From: Circinella minor
Lineage: Eukaryota > Mucoromycota > Mucoromycetes > Mucorales > Lichtheimiaceae
Reading direction: 5' to 3'
Assembly (NCBI GenBank): GCA_016758965.1
Contig: JAEPRB010000387.1
Location: forward strand, 1-28,078
Length of the DNA stretch: 28,078 bases
Shown: positions 1 to 10,800 of the stretch, piece by piece
Position numbering within the stretch: position 1 is the first letter of the stretch
Layout: each line of letters opens with the position of its first letter
Program-made: the position numbers and the translations under genes
Notes under the pieces: model-generated
Seen by the model: the letters and a program-made list of their open reading frames with translations, nothing else
The model's database searches: none
Told to the model about the DNA's origin: nothing

Positions 1-12
1 ATGTTCAATCTG

Positions 13-86
13 GTTACACGGAACATTTCAACATTCTAATTATTACATACAAAAAAAAGCCCGTGCAAGTGGGCTATACGGAACAC
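13..86. repeat. Inverted-orientation copies of CGGAACA motif
   Basis: Two copies of a TAYACGGAAC motif start at 15 and 75, spaced 60 bp. The same motif occurs in reverse complement (GTTCCGTGTA) three times at about 1051-1190. The two clusters bracket the small minus-strand gene at 299-796, which suggests subterminal repeats of a small element whose outer end may lie left of the window. This is seen directly; the transposon reading is inference. Confidence 0.5.
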
Positions 87-298
87 CCTGAGAGAAGTAA
101 TTAAATTTGTTGTCACACACACACACATAAAGGCAGATACATGGACACCGACTTTTAATTAAAGACATATGATGTACGTAATAATCAAATCTCATTTTTT
201 ATAAAGAACTCATAAGTATTATATCATTGTTAAATAAAGCAAATATTTGAATTAAACAAGTAATGGCAAAAAAAAATTTATTGATAATAAAAAAAAAA

Positions 299-796
299 CT
301 ATTGCTGCAAAGCAGCTGCCAACACGTCACTATTGACTCTACTGATCATGCTACTCTGTTGAGGGGCACAAGGTTGCGATCGGCGCAGTAGAGGTGGTGC
401 TGGCATCTGTGGCCTGTAGGTATGGATCAATTTTGCCGCGGTTGTCTGGGGCATCCCAACAATTGCACCAGCTTGTTCAGCACGAAGACCTTGAAAAAAA
501 TGTGCCTTTAAAACCGCAATTATATCTTCTTGTGTATATGTGTGGTGCACCCTTCTGCTCTGTTGTCGTCTTGCTTGTTGTGATGATCGTGGCGACGGCG
601 ACGGCGATGGCGATGGTGATGGTGATGGTGATGGTGATGATGATGATGATGGTGAGAATGATGATGACGATGACGATGGTGAGAAGGAAGGAGATTCCAC
701 AAAGTCCGCATAGGGAAGTGCGTTACTCAGTTCCCTTGTGCTGTAGATATCATCTTGCATAAGTACATCTTCAAATTCAAGGAGATCTTCGGCCAT
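299..796 (-). CDS. Small Ser/Pro-rich protein with a helix-turn-helix-like C-terminal half
   Basis: The open frame runs further upstream to a GTG at 844, but the first ATG is at 796 and gives about 165 residues. The N-terminus is acidic (MAEDLLEFEDVLMQDD). A low-complexity Ser then Ser-Pro tract follows, encoded by a GAT/GGT-type repeat at about 590-680. A basic stretch (QQARRQQSRR) comes next, then a segment of about 45 residues starting YTQEDIIAVLKAHF and containing AEQAGAIVGMPQTTAAKLI, which has the spacing of a helix-turn-helix as found in transposase or homeodomain-like DNA-binding regions. No catalytic domain is visible. It lies between inverted clusters of a CGGAACA motif, so it may be a DNA-binding accessory gene of a small or degraded transposon. 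I do not recognise the family. Confidence 0.45.
   Translation of the reverse strand: MAEDLLEFEDVLMQDDIYSTRELSNALPYADFVESPSFSPSSSSSSFSPSSSSSPSPSPSPSPSPSPSPRSSQQARRQQSRRVHHTYTQEDIIAVLKAHFFQGLRAEQAGAIVGMPQTTAAKLIHTYRPQMPAPPLLRRSQPCAPQQSSMISRVNSDVLAAALQQ
590..690. repeat. Trinucleotide/hexanucleotide repeat inside the Ser/Pro gene
   Basis: The plus strand shows runs of GCGACG, GCGATG, GTGATG and GATGAT repeats. On the minus strand they encode alternating Ser-Pro and poly-Ser. Such tracts expand and shrink by slippage. The plus-strand frames through the same repeat (Met/Val-rich) and a His-rich minus frame are by-products. Confidence 0.8.
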
Positions 797-1044
797 ATTG
801 TAGGTGCTGCGTATAAATCTTGAATTATTTTTTCGGACTATCACTATAAATGAATCTATGCCTTACTCTTTATATACTTTTTTTGGCACGGCTCAAAGAT
901 ATCATATGAATTGAGCATAACAAGATAGCAATTTTTTGTTGTTCTGTACAACACACTAATTATCCACCTTCAAGATGGTCCCCAAAGTATAATTATGATT
1001 TGTTTTACAAGTGACAGCTTTGATTATTTTGTTTATGCATTTTT

Positions 1045-1190
1045 ACTTTGCTTTGTTCCGTGTAACAACTTGAATATTTTCTTTTTGTATTTTTCTTATG
1101 AAGTTGGCCTTTGCTTTGTTCCGTGTAACAATTTTAAATATTTTCTCTTTGTACTTTTCTTATGAAATTGGTCTTTGCTTTGTTCCGTGC
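1045..1190 (+). repeat. 64-bp tandem repeat, about 2.3 copies
   Basis: The segment CTTTGTTCCG begins at 1051, 1115 and 1178, and the sequence between is nearly the same (TTTTCTTATGAARTTGG and flanks), giving a unit of 63-64 bp. The motif is the reverse complement of that at 15 and 75, where the spacing is 60 bp. The even spacing at both sides of the 299-796 gene looks like subterminal transposon repeats. Confidence 0.75.
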
Positions 1191-1286
1191 AATAAACTAA
1201 TTCTGAACGTTCACTGTGCACTCGCACAAAAACGGAATGGAATCAGCTTAGAGTACCTGCTCTCACGATGCGAATTAAATCCTGAG

Positions 1287-1319
1287 GGATCCTCCATATA
1301 TGGTGGATCCTCCATATAT
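1287..1319. repeat. Tandem duplication of an 18-bp GGATCCTCCATATAT unit
   Basis: The unit GGATCCTCCATATATGGT is followed at once by a second copy matching its first 15 bases. Each copy contains the small palindrome GGATCC, and the first also CCATATATGG. It lies about 100 bp before the Harbinger-like gene and could be a part of that element's end, or a local slippage product. Confidence 0.6.
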
Positions 1320-1424
1320 AGAGCATGAGCTGAGTAGGAAATAATATCTGAATTTGAATATGTGTTAAACTGTCTAAGGAGCTTGAGAGACGCGTTCCAA
1401 AATACTTTACGAGTTCCCAATAAT

Positions 1425-2088
1425 ATGAACAATAACAACTTTTTTCCCCTTTCTTTGTTTCAACTAGACGGCAACAACAACAGAGAATATGAATCTGTTA
1501 TTGATGATGTCAACATAGAAACACATGAAAGAATGTTGGATATGACTTATAATGCTGATTTTAATTTTGTCTTTACAAATGTGGAATCTCACATAGTAGT
1601 TATAAGAACAACAGTCGCAGCAATTGAATTGACGATGGCTGAAAATGAAGAAGAAGATAACGAAATGCTTCAAAGAGAAGAAGAAGAAGAAATGCTGATC
1701 GAAATGATTGCATATGAATCTGATTTATTAGATACTATACCTTACGAACGCATTGTAGCATCTATGATGGAAGTAGCTTTACGAATCAGAATTGTATACG
1801 AGGATATTTTTTTTGAGATATTCTGGGGAAATCCTGTGTTTGTGAAAGCCAATGCTCCACGCGCACATAGACCATCGCAAGCATACGAAACACGACATTG
1901 GTGGGTAGTTCGTCATCCAAATCTAAGTGATAATGGACAAGGGCGAGAAGCTTTTAAGTCCCATTATCGAATTACACGTGCTGCTTTCGGACGTTTGGTT
2001 AATGGACTGATGGAGCATCCAGAATATGCAGGATCTCAAGAACGAGATGGGATATCAGTAGAAATTCAAGTTGCAGTAGTACTTTGGC
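1425..2088 (+). pseudogene. PIF/Harbinger-like transposase, 5' fragment cut by MULE insertion
   Basis: The frame is open from 1362, but the first ATG is at 1425. It gives about 221 residues before the sequence changes to the MULE end at 2089. The N-terminal half is Asn-rich then acidic (a Glu run near 1665-1690). The last ~60 residues fit the region before the catalytic core of PIF/Harbinger (DDE_Tnp_4) transposases: a WWV...HP block, then HYRITRAAFGRLVNGL and an IQVAVVLWR block, which in the family is the helix-turn-helix-like segment ahead of the first Asp. None of the DDE residues is present, and I do not find the rest of the gene to the right of the MULE at 7368, so the 3' part was lost or lies elsewhere. 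The family call is from motif recognition and is moderately sure. Confidence 0.65.
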
Positions 2089-3190
2089 GCATAACTTGAA
2101 ATTTGCGCCTAAAAAGATCTGGGACTGAAAAAAAAATGAGAATTGGGGGGGGCCAAAAAGTTATGACGTGTAAGCTGAAAAGTAGATTGGTAACACCAAC
2201 TTTTTCCTCTTTTTTTTTTTCATCATCTTTTTATACAAACGATATAAATGTAAAAATAAATAAATGGGATTATAGATTAAAGGTATAGTAGAAAAAAAAT
2301 TATGTGTGATTGAGAGAAGAAAAAACTTGATGAATAATGGAGAGAAGAAATCGTTTTATTTTTGGAATTAACAGATTCTTTCCTGTAGAAAAAAGAAAAA
2401 AAACTTATAGATTATACATATAGTTTTTACATTGATAGAAACGGATTCTTTTGATAATGGAACCATCTTTGAATAGCACGGGAGGTAATGTAAACTATTA
2501 TTTTTGTGTTACAGTGTAAGAAAAAGAAAGCGAAGAGTAATTTCATACCAAGATCGGTTGGTAGATTTAATAATTGGTTTTGACAATTTCCATTAATTAA
2601 TTAAAAAGTGTAGAATCGTCAGTTCTCTTTTCCATCCCGTAAATTTGATCGTGGAACAATATTAATATATTGTTTTGAAGAGGTGTTTACGAAAAAAAAA
2701 GGTGTCTTATTATCTTTTTTTTTCATTGGTGTATGAAATGAAGTACATAGATAGTTGGAATTAACAACTCGGGTATACTCTTCTGTTGCTGATTCAATAT
2801 ATTCAACAATACATTAGCTTGCACAAGGTAAGAAGAGGGTCAAGGGTTAAAAGAAAAAAAAAGCTCAGGATCAAAATAACAACATGGAACTATTTTCTGC
2901 TGCTGTTGTACCTGATTATTTTTACCTGGATTTAATCGCCATTGATTTATGCATAAATAACCATCTACTATCACGATACAATAACAAAATAATATGTATG
3001 AAAATACAAGGAAAATATTACGAACAAACATAACTGTTGTGGATTGGGTCATCAGGGAGTATCTGTGCATATTTAAATAATTATATAGTTCCATAGATAG
3101 ATATGAATATTATATTTAAAAATAAATGGTGTTTTTTTCTTTTTCTTTGTTTTTTTTTTGAATCATGTTATATATTCCTGGTGTTGTAAG
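2089..3190 (+). repeat. MULE left terminal inverted repeat (1102 bp)
   Basis: It pairs with 6277-7367 over its whole length. The inner limit is the shared GGTGTTGTAAG, after which the arms diverge (GATTGTTGAG here, AGATATATTA in the other arm read inward). Compared with the right arm it has 11 extra bases between TGTAAG and ATTGGTAACACC. Confidence 0.93.
2840..3094 (-). other. 84-codon ORF in the left TIR (hydrophobic, outward-facing)
   Basis: The ORF reads toward the outer end of the element and is duplicated at 6372-6626 because it lies in the TIR. Residues about 22-44 are hydrophobic (MFVRNIFLVFSYILFCYC), like a signal peptide or single membrane segment, followed by a Gln-rich part. The arms differ at two codons in this ORF (residues 9 and 41), both amino acid changing. 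It may be chance or an exon. No homology is recognised. Confidence 0.2.
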
Positions 3191-3412
3191 GATTGTTGAG
3201 ACTGACGTTTTTATACATCAACATAGGTTAATTAGCATCGGTTGTCATTAGAGTGATTTAAAAAAGTTATGGAATTTGTTATTTAAAAACTGGATGATAA
3301 TATAAAGTATAAAAAAAATATTTGGAATATCTATAAATATAAAATAATATATAATATGAAGATCGTACAATAATATTGGAAGAAAAGAATAACAAAAAAG
3401 AGAGAAGAAAAA

Positions 3413-6055
3413 TTAGAATCGGTTTTGACGATTCCCATTTGTATTAGATTTTTTAAATCTTTGGAGTGTGGACCAAATTGCATTTAATTCTTCTGCAGCA
3501 CTATTAATGATGGTTGCTGCATTAAGCTGGTATTGTGCCCTTTCCAATCCTTCAGTGACTGTATTTATTTTAGCAGTGGCCTCTTTAAATCTGTATATAA
3601 AAGGAAAAGTCAGAAAAAAGAATCTTTATTATATTAGATTACATACCTTTCTACAGCTTCCATATATAATCCCTCAGGATCAGGTCTTTGAACTTCATTC
3701 ATAGGCATTTGAGGTAGAGCTGTATTTACATTAGGAGCTGATAGTTGTGATGAGTACGGTAATGATATACGCTCAACTCTATGTACCAAAAACATATGTT
3801 TACAAATAATTGGTGCATTTCGGGAATAGTCAGGGCAAGTACATGATTGTAAAGAATTATGTTGTTCATCAAAATTCACTATGTATTCTAGATCACCATT
3901 GGTAAATGATGATACAGTAATACTTCCAACGTTGTGTGCAACTAGCATCATGTCAGCATCAAAATCTAGTAATATAATATATTATCCCATAGATAGAAAA
4001 AAAATTGTATATGTGAATAGTTAATAACAACTATCTGTTACTACTTTTTAACTTATCATATCTTTAGGAATGTTCTACTTACCAGAAAGATCAAGAGCAC
4101 GTTGTTGCCGTTCTTTTTCAGCTTTATTCATCACCCGTCTTCTTAAGTTAGCACGAACATCAGTGTCATGACTCATAAAATCAAGTGCTATAATTTCATG
4201 TAAAATATATACTAGACCATCAACGCGTTGGGAACGGATGTTGGCCAAGTATGTTTCTTTTAATGTTCTGTGCCATGATTCTACATAGGCATTAGTATTA
4301 AGGCTACTATGATTCTAAAATAAATAAAAAAAGCAGTATATAATATTAATACTTGGAAAACATTTGTTTGAAAGATAAAATAGTTAAAAGATATTTTTTT
4401 TTCAAATAAAAAAAAGGTAAGAATAATACCTGACGCCAGGCACTTGACCATTCTTGCTTTTTAGACAAATATTCACTATCAAAGTAGCTAAGTAGACTAG
4501 CACAATCCCAACTACTGTTTCGTACACAAAATTCAGAGAGATCATGATATCCAGAATCAAAATCATCTTCTGTTTGGGCACTCATCATACTAATTAGGAT
4601 ATCAAGTGCTTCACCACGTTTTGCACGGACAGTGTCAGGTCTAATGGCACGCGAAACAGGGTTTACTTTTTTAATAACATGTTTTTTCCATGCACGCAAA
4701 ATATGCCAGTGACAGATTAATATAGCAGTATTTTCGCCAAAAACAATACGCAGAGCCTTTATTTCTGTATCCGAGTTATCAATCATTACTTGTGTTGGAG
4801 AGAACATAACAGTATCCCGAACCCATTGAAGCCAAGAGACAATTGGATAATGTGTCTCGGAATTTGTTAACATCCAACCAACTGGACAGCCTTTGCCCGT
4901 AATGTTTGATCGAATTACAAGAGTGTATAAAAAACATCGAGATCCATTATCATCAACACACGTACCATGGGTTGAATCCATGCAAACCACGGTATTAGTG
5001 TTTTCAGTAATGATCTATCAAAGTATATATAAGAAAAATAGAATAATATATAGATATTAATTTTTAAATAAAAATATTATACTAACGTACCTCTTGCTGA
5101 AACTCGGTAATGAATCCAAAAGAAAACATTCCCTCCTAAATATCATTCATATTATTATTATAATGATAAGCTCCTTCTTCTGAGCTTATCTTTTCGCCCC
5201 ATTTTTCAAGACTTTCTCGCAATGATCGGCCTAATTGAGAACGCCTCTTGATGGCTCTTCTCATGGCATAATAGACCATATCATAGGATATTTTTTTAAT
5301 GGCAGGAAGTTGTTTATAGTTGCTCATTTTGATCCGCTCGAGTTCAGCTCTGTCAACTCGTATAGCATGGGAAATTGATTTCCATGTCATCTCTTCATCA
5401 ATCATGGCCTCAATCAATTGACGAGCTGATCGTCCAGCAGGTATGGACTGCATATCAGCAGATGATCCAAGATCATGTCCAGTATGTTGCCAATTATACT
5501 CTATATGCATCTTTAATGGATTGTCACCATAACAGTGCACTTTAATAGTGGACGTGCAATTACATCCAAGGGGAGCTCTTTCCAGATTTCGCACATATTG
5601 TTTTGGAGCACCAGATCGATGGCAAACATAAACCTAATAAGAAACTAACTTTAATTATATGACATTTATAAAAATAATAATATTAGTAAATGAAATGGTG
5701 CAAGATAATATATTACTTGATGGAAGTTAAGAACAGTAGGACGACCACGTTTTTTTCCAACATGCTCCACTTGTTGATTTGCATTATCATCGTGAGGTTG
5801 ATCGTGTGGGCCAAACTTGTTAATAAATGCATCATTTTTAGCTCGAGCATCACCACCAGTTCTGTAATAAAACGTACAGAAAGTTCTTGTTTGTTCATCA
5901 AGAAACCACTTTTCCCAGTCAACACGGTTGATAACAACAGTTACAGGGCACTGTTTGTTAATATCGAAAGGGGCAACAGTTCCTGTTCGAGTTTCCCTCA
6001 AAATATTGATGGCTTTGGTAACAAGGCCAGACTCATTGTTGTTGTTGTTAGGCAT
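3413..6055 (-). pseudogene. MULE transposase, six exons, one in-frame TAG
   Basis: Exons by GT-AG junctions with all phases closing: 6055-5717, 5633-5091, 5014-4430, 4314-4083, 3965-3647, 3590-3413 (732 codons; introns of 83, 76, 115, 117 and 56 bp). Exon 1 ends after KKRGRPTVLNFHQ and exon 2 carries a FLYWCH/FAR1-like start (VYVCHRSGAP). The catalytic core is in exon 3 with CMDSTHGT (first Asp), MIDNSDTEIKAL (second Asp) and the CHWHILRAWKKH block that follows it in MULEs. The Glu is in exon 4, NAYVESWHRTLK. Exon 5 has a SWIM zinc finger, CTCPDYSR...ICKH. Exon 6 is helical. One TAG at 5136-5138 interrupts exon 2 in a low-complexity Asn stretch; the frame continues past it (EGMFSFGF) to the donor at 5090. 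So this copy is probably inactive unless the stop is read through. Confidence 0.88.
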
Positions 6056-6276
6056 TTTAAAAGAAACTATTTTTATTAGTATAGAATTTTGAATCGTTGT
6101 ACCAAGATCTCTAATCTACCTTCAATCGTTGGAATTAGTGTTTAAGATTTAGTAAAAGAAAACAGAAAAGTAAAAGTGAATATAATATGACCGCTGTGCA
6201 ACTCTTATAAATTACATATCAATGTCGTCTTGTTACACCCGCACTTTATTTATATTTATGACACCATAATATATCT

Positions 6277-7367
6277 CTTACAACACCAGGAATATATAAC
6301 ATGATTCAAAAAAAAACAAAGAAAAAGAAAAAAACACCATTTATTTTTAAATATAATATTCATATCTATCTATGGAACTATATAATTATTTAAATACGCA
6401 CAGATACTCCCTGATGACCCAATCCACAACAGTTATGTTTGTTCGTAATATTTTCCTTGTATTTTCATACATATTATTTTGTTATTGTATCATGATAGTA
6501 GATGGTTATTTATGCATAAATCAATGGCGATTAAATCCAGGTAAAAATAATCAGGTACAACAGCAGCAGAAAATAGTTCCATGTTGTTATTTTGATCCTG
6601 AGCTTTTTTTTTCTTTTAACCCTTGACCCTCTTCTTACCTTGTGCAAGCTAATGTATTGTTGAATATATTGAATCAGCAACAGAAGAGTATACCCGAGTT
6701 GTTAATTCCAACTATCTATGTACTTCATTTCATACACCAATGAAAAAAAAAGATAATAAGACACCTTTTTTTTTCGTAAACACCTCTTCAAAACAATATA
6801 TTAATATTGTTCCACGATCAAATTTACGGGATGGAAAAGAGAACTGACGATTCTACACTTTTTAATTAATTAATGGAAATTGTCAAAACCAATTATTAAA
6901 TCTACCAACCGATCTTGGTATGAAATTACTCTTCGCTTTCTTTTTCTTACACTGTAACACAAAAATAATAGTTTACATTACCTCCCGTGCTATTCAAAGA
7001 TGGTTCCATTATCAAAAGAATCCGTTTCTATCAATGTAAAAACTATATGTATAATCTATAAGTTTTTTTTCTTTTTTCTACAGGAAAGAATCTGTTAATT
7101 CCAAAAATAAAACGATTTCTTCTCTCCATTATTCATCAAGTTTTTTCTTCTCTCAATCACACATAATTTTTTTTCTACTATACCTTTAATCTATAATCCC
7201 ATTTATTTATTTTTACATTTATATCGTTTGTATAAAAAGATGATGAAAAAAAAAAAGAGGAAAAAGTTGGTGTTACCAATCTTACATGTCATAACTTTTT
7301 GGCCCCCCCAATTCTCATTTTTTTTTCAGTCCCAGATCTTTTTAGGCGCAAATTTCAAGTTATGCGA
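6277..7367 (-). repeat. MULE right terminal inverted repeat (1091 bp)
   Basis: It is the inverted copy of 2089-3190 and ends with AAATTTCAAGTTATGC. The transposase ATG at 6055 lies about 220 bp inside this arm, so the promoter of the gene is in the 6056-6277 spacer and/or in the arm itself. Confidence 0.93.
6372..6626 (+). other. 84-codon ORF in the right TIR
   Basis: This is the second copy of the TIR ORF at 2840-3094, reading outward, with Thr for Met at residue 9 and Met for Val at residue 41. See the left copy for description. Retention of a full-length frame in both arms is expected from recent arm identity alone and is not evidence for function. Confidence 0.2.
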
Positions 7368-7810
7368 AAAGCATCAATCAGTTATTCAATCAATCTTTAT
7401 TTTAAAATTATTTACTATTGATCACTCAACACCGTATATTGAGTTGTTTTATTTATTTTATTTTAACTAAGAGATTATCTTAAAATCCTTATTTTATTTA
7501 TTTTATATATTTATTTGTTGACTACGTATTTAAAGTAGTATTTGAATTTAATAACAACTGAATTCACATTATAAAGACTCAATACATACAGACATAATAT
7601 CTCTGTACTAGATTTGATTATATTAAAATCATTATCGCTTAACATATATTATCTCAAAAGAACTTGAGTTATCTTAATAAACAATTACGTTGTAATATAC
7701 GATAATATTACTGGTGCTCACTATAAAAATACATAAGCATCTGTTGTAGCTGAATAAATATATCTACTTATAAATCTAATATAAAAACATCCACACCGGC
7801 TACAACTGCA
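7368..7810. other. AT-rich spacer, no gene seen
   Basis: The sequence between the MULE right end and the point where Helitron helicase homology stops is very AT-rich and holds no convincing frame. It includes CAACACCGTATATTGAGTTG (7428-7447) and a short hairpin-like CTCAAAAGAACTTGAG (7653-7668). A Helitron 3' hairpin with a CTRR end could not be identified. Confidence 0.6.
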
Positions 7811-10800
7811 CATAACAGCTTCATCCCAAATAATAAGAGAGGCTCTCTGAATGAGATAAGCATGTGAACCACCAAGACGTAAATTACATGTAGTGTTATC
7901 ATCGGCATTTAATGGAATTTTAAAATGACTATGTGCTATACGCCCACTAGGAAGCAGAGTAGCAGCAATTCCAGAAGAGGCAACAGGTAATGCGATTTGA
8001 TTTTGAGAGCGGACGTGGCTTAAAAGTGCTTTGAAGAGCTGAGATTTTCCGGTTCCACCAGGGCCATTTACAAAAAAAACATGAGGGTTATATTCTGTGT
8101 CAGGTGCATTAATAGCAGCAGTAATGGAATCAAACGCATGGCGCTGTCCTTCATTTAATCCTGGTATCAGTTCGCGTGCAATATGCTCCTGCTCTTCTAC
8201 ATTATACTCACGTCTTTCAACGATTTCTAATGATTGTAGCTGGGGTAGACAATCTAATTCGGTTATGAATTCTTGTGGCATAGAAGGGAACTCAGAAAGA
8301 TGATGCCCTGTTGCTTGTAATCGAGTCTCTATATCACCAAGTGTACACTGATATATCTGATCAAGTTGATTAGGTAATAATTCTTCCTCGTTTCCAAGAG
8401 ATAATTCTCTGCACATTTGAAAAAAATAATCATCAGCCATTCGTTCACGATGGTTGGTCCATAAGGTAAGTGGTTCAGCAGGTGAAGAGTTTATCAAAAT
8501 ATATATGAAAAGTGCCCGAATTGCAGCTGCTGATGGTGCAATAAGAGAGGTCTCAGTCAAACAGTTATTCCGCTCCTGATCAGATTCCAAAAAACCATAA
8601 GCAACTGCAGCTTCTTGAAATGTAGAATGGACAATGCCATCCTTTGTTCGCAATGCTTCAAAACTAATTGGTCCTTGAATATGAAGAAGAAGAAGGTGAA
8701 GAGCATATAATGGCATATTGGTAATCGAAGCAGCATATATATGTGTGACAACATTTTGTACTGGTGGATTTGTACGTGGGTTCCATTCTCTATTTCTATC
8801 ATTCCAAGTATAATGGCAAGGAATTTGTGGATATGTATATTGCATTAGAGTACCTTCTTCAGCATGGCGGTTACAAAGAGCAAAAAAGCCAAGAAGCTTG
8901 GTTCCAGTAGCAGCAGCATCGCGAGCCAATTCAAGTTCTTCAGGCGTCATATCACTACGAAACGTGACCATCTGTTCTCCAGGCAGATGTATATCCAAAC
9001 GCACTACCATAGGATGGTGCATGTAAACTCTAAATTGTAAAGTACGCCAAACGGCTTCACATGGTCCAATGTATCTAGCATTTTGATACTGAACTACTTC
9101 ATCAATAACTTTGTTCTGCTCTGCCACATCACCTGTTGTAGAATTATTAATAGTTGTTGTTTCAAGTTGTGCTCTATCAGATCCCTTGGTAATGTATTTA
9201 CAAAGATATTTAATAGCCCGTGCAGAGGTACATATTTCAGTGTTTATATGAGCATCGTATTTTTGACTAAGATATGGATTATATAGAACAACATGGCGGT
9301 TATCAGCAATAAAATGAGTTCGCTCAAAGAGATGTTGGCGTTGGTTGTCTTGGCGTAGATACATTGGGTATCCATCTCTACTTATACGAGTTTCAGCATT
9401 AAATGGCTTTGGATAGTGTTGTGAACAGCGACCATCTTTCATACAAAGAGCATTTCGACCTGCATCTCCACATGGGCCATAAATCATACATGAAATCACT
9501 GTCTGATATAATTGAGGATGGGTCACTGAATTTGGGATTTCTGCAGATACAAATCGGTCATAATCGGTGGGAATATGAGGGCGATCTTGATTGTTCAAAA
9601 TAAGTAAAATATGTATATGCGGAAGTCCTCGTTTTTGAAATTCTACAGTTGCCACATATCCTTCTACCCGTCCAAAACATTTTGACTCCTTTATATCATG
9701 CAATAATTCAGTGACCTTCATATTGAAAACTCGAGCGCAAATATCAGGTCGATCATAAGCCTTCTGACCAGGATGAAGCTCTGCAACTATTTCTGGCCAC
9801 TTTGGATTACATGTGAAAGTGATGAAGAGGGTAGGATTTCCTCTTTGGCGAATAATCGCAAGACCATCTTGAAGCATTTGCTTCATATAGCGCGGACCAC
9901 CTGTAAAAGATAAAGGTAGAATAACTGATCGACCAACTTGGTGAGGATCTACTGCATCACCAATGCCACTATATAATTCAGAACGTAGATCTTGTTGATG
10001 AGTTGAGATGTAAAGCAAACGGGAACTTTCAATACGTGCATAATTATCGACAACAAATTGTTGAAACAGTCTACCAAAATGATGGCTAAATGTATCACCA
10101 CGGACCACCAGCATATAGGCACAGAAATCGAGCAAAGTGACATTGGCTGATTGATTATCTGCTGTTTGGCATCTCATTCCATTATACCAACCGCTTTCAC
10201 CATATGGGAACAGAAGGACATAGTGGAGTGGCATGTAAGATGGGTGAAGAGAGCTGATTTGGCGAATTCCTTGAGTCCGATCATTAATAATAATATCATG
10301 CGGCATTATTGAGCCGTCAACTGCGCTTTCGACCACTATTGCTGCTACTTCAGGATATGCTTGCTGATCATATCGTCGCCCTAATTCTCTTGCTGCACGA
10401 ATAACAACATTGATAGATCCAAAAGGACGATCTCTATATACTTCTGATGCTGTTTGAAGAGTAGTTGCAAAAGGATTATGCGTTTCTACCACACGCTGTA
10501 ACATAGCAATTGTATCAGGGTTCAACCTAGAACGCAAAGAAGTTCGTCTTGCCAGTTGCTCTTGTGTATCTGCAAAATATATCTGTGCAAATTGTGCCTG
10601 TGCATGTGTAGTCGCTCTCAAGGAACCAAGACAGTGATACATAGTTCCATTGATTCTGAATGTAGAAACGCCATTTCTTCTGTTTGCCAAATCACGATCC
10701 CAGTTAGCACGAATAGAAGCAAATGCGAAAAGAGTGTTATAGGCTCTAATGTGTGTATGGAAATCTGAAGCATTCTCATTCGATTCATCATGGTTTGTCA

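Larger units (their letters stand above)
2089..7367 (-). mobile_element. Mutator-like element (MULE) with ~1.1 kb terminal inverted repeats
   Basis: The outer ends are a near-perfect inverted repeat: the left arm 2089-3190 matches the reverse complement of 6277-7367. The interior carries a minus-strand transposase gene with MULE catalytic motifs and a SWIM zinc finger. The arms start with GCATAACTTGAAATTTGCGC. They differ by an 11-bp indel near 2173-2183, a few homopolymer lengths and a few substitutions, so the copy is young. MULEs usually make 8-11 bp target duplications. The flanks (ACTTTGGC on the left, GAAAAGCATC on the right) are not direct repeats, so I cannot confirm a simple insertion. 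The left flank is the broken Harbinger-like gene. Confidence 0.9.

Noticed and set aside
394..762. Plus-strand 122-codon frame rich in Met and Val, and a His-rich minus frame (520-711)
   Set aside because: Both arise from the GAT/GGT repeat inside the Ser/Pro gene; composition is a repeat by-product and no other signal supports them.
1045..1190. CRISPR-like array
   Set aside because: The 64-bp units are contiguous, similar over their full length and too few; there are no unique spacers, and the context is eukaryotic.
5136..5215. A mini-intron removing the TAG in the MULE transposase
   Set aside because: The nearest usable GTs upstream would give introns of 77 or 107 bp ending at TTTAG; neither is a multiple of three, so the frame would not be kept.
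7228..7470. Plus-strand 80-codon frame at the MULE right end
   Set aside because: It crosses the TIR boundary, is Lys/Phe low complexity and has no counterpart of interest in the left arm.
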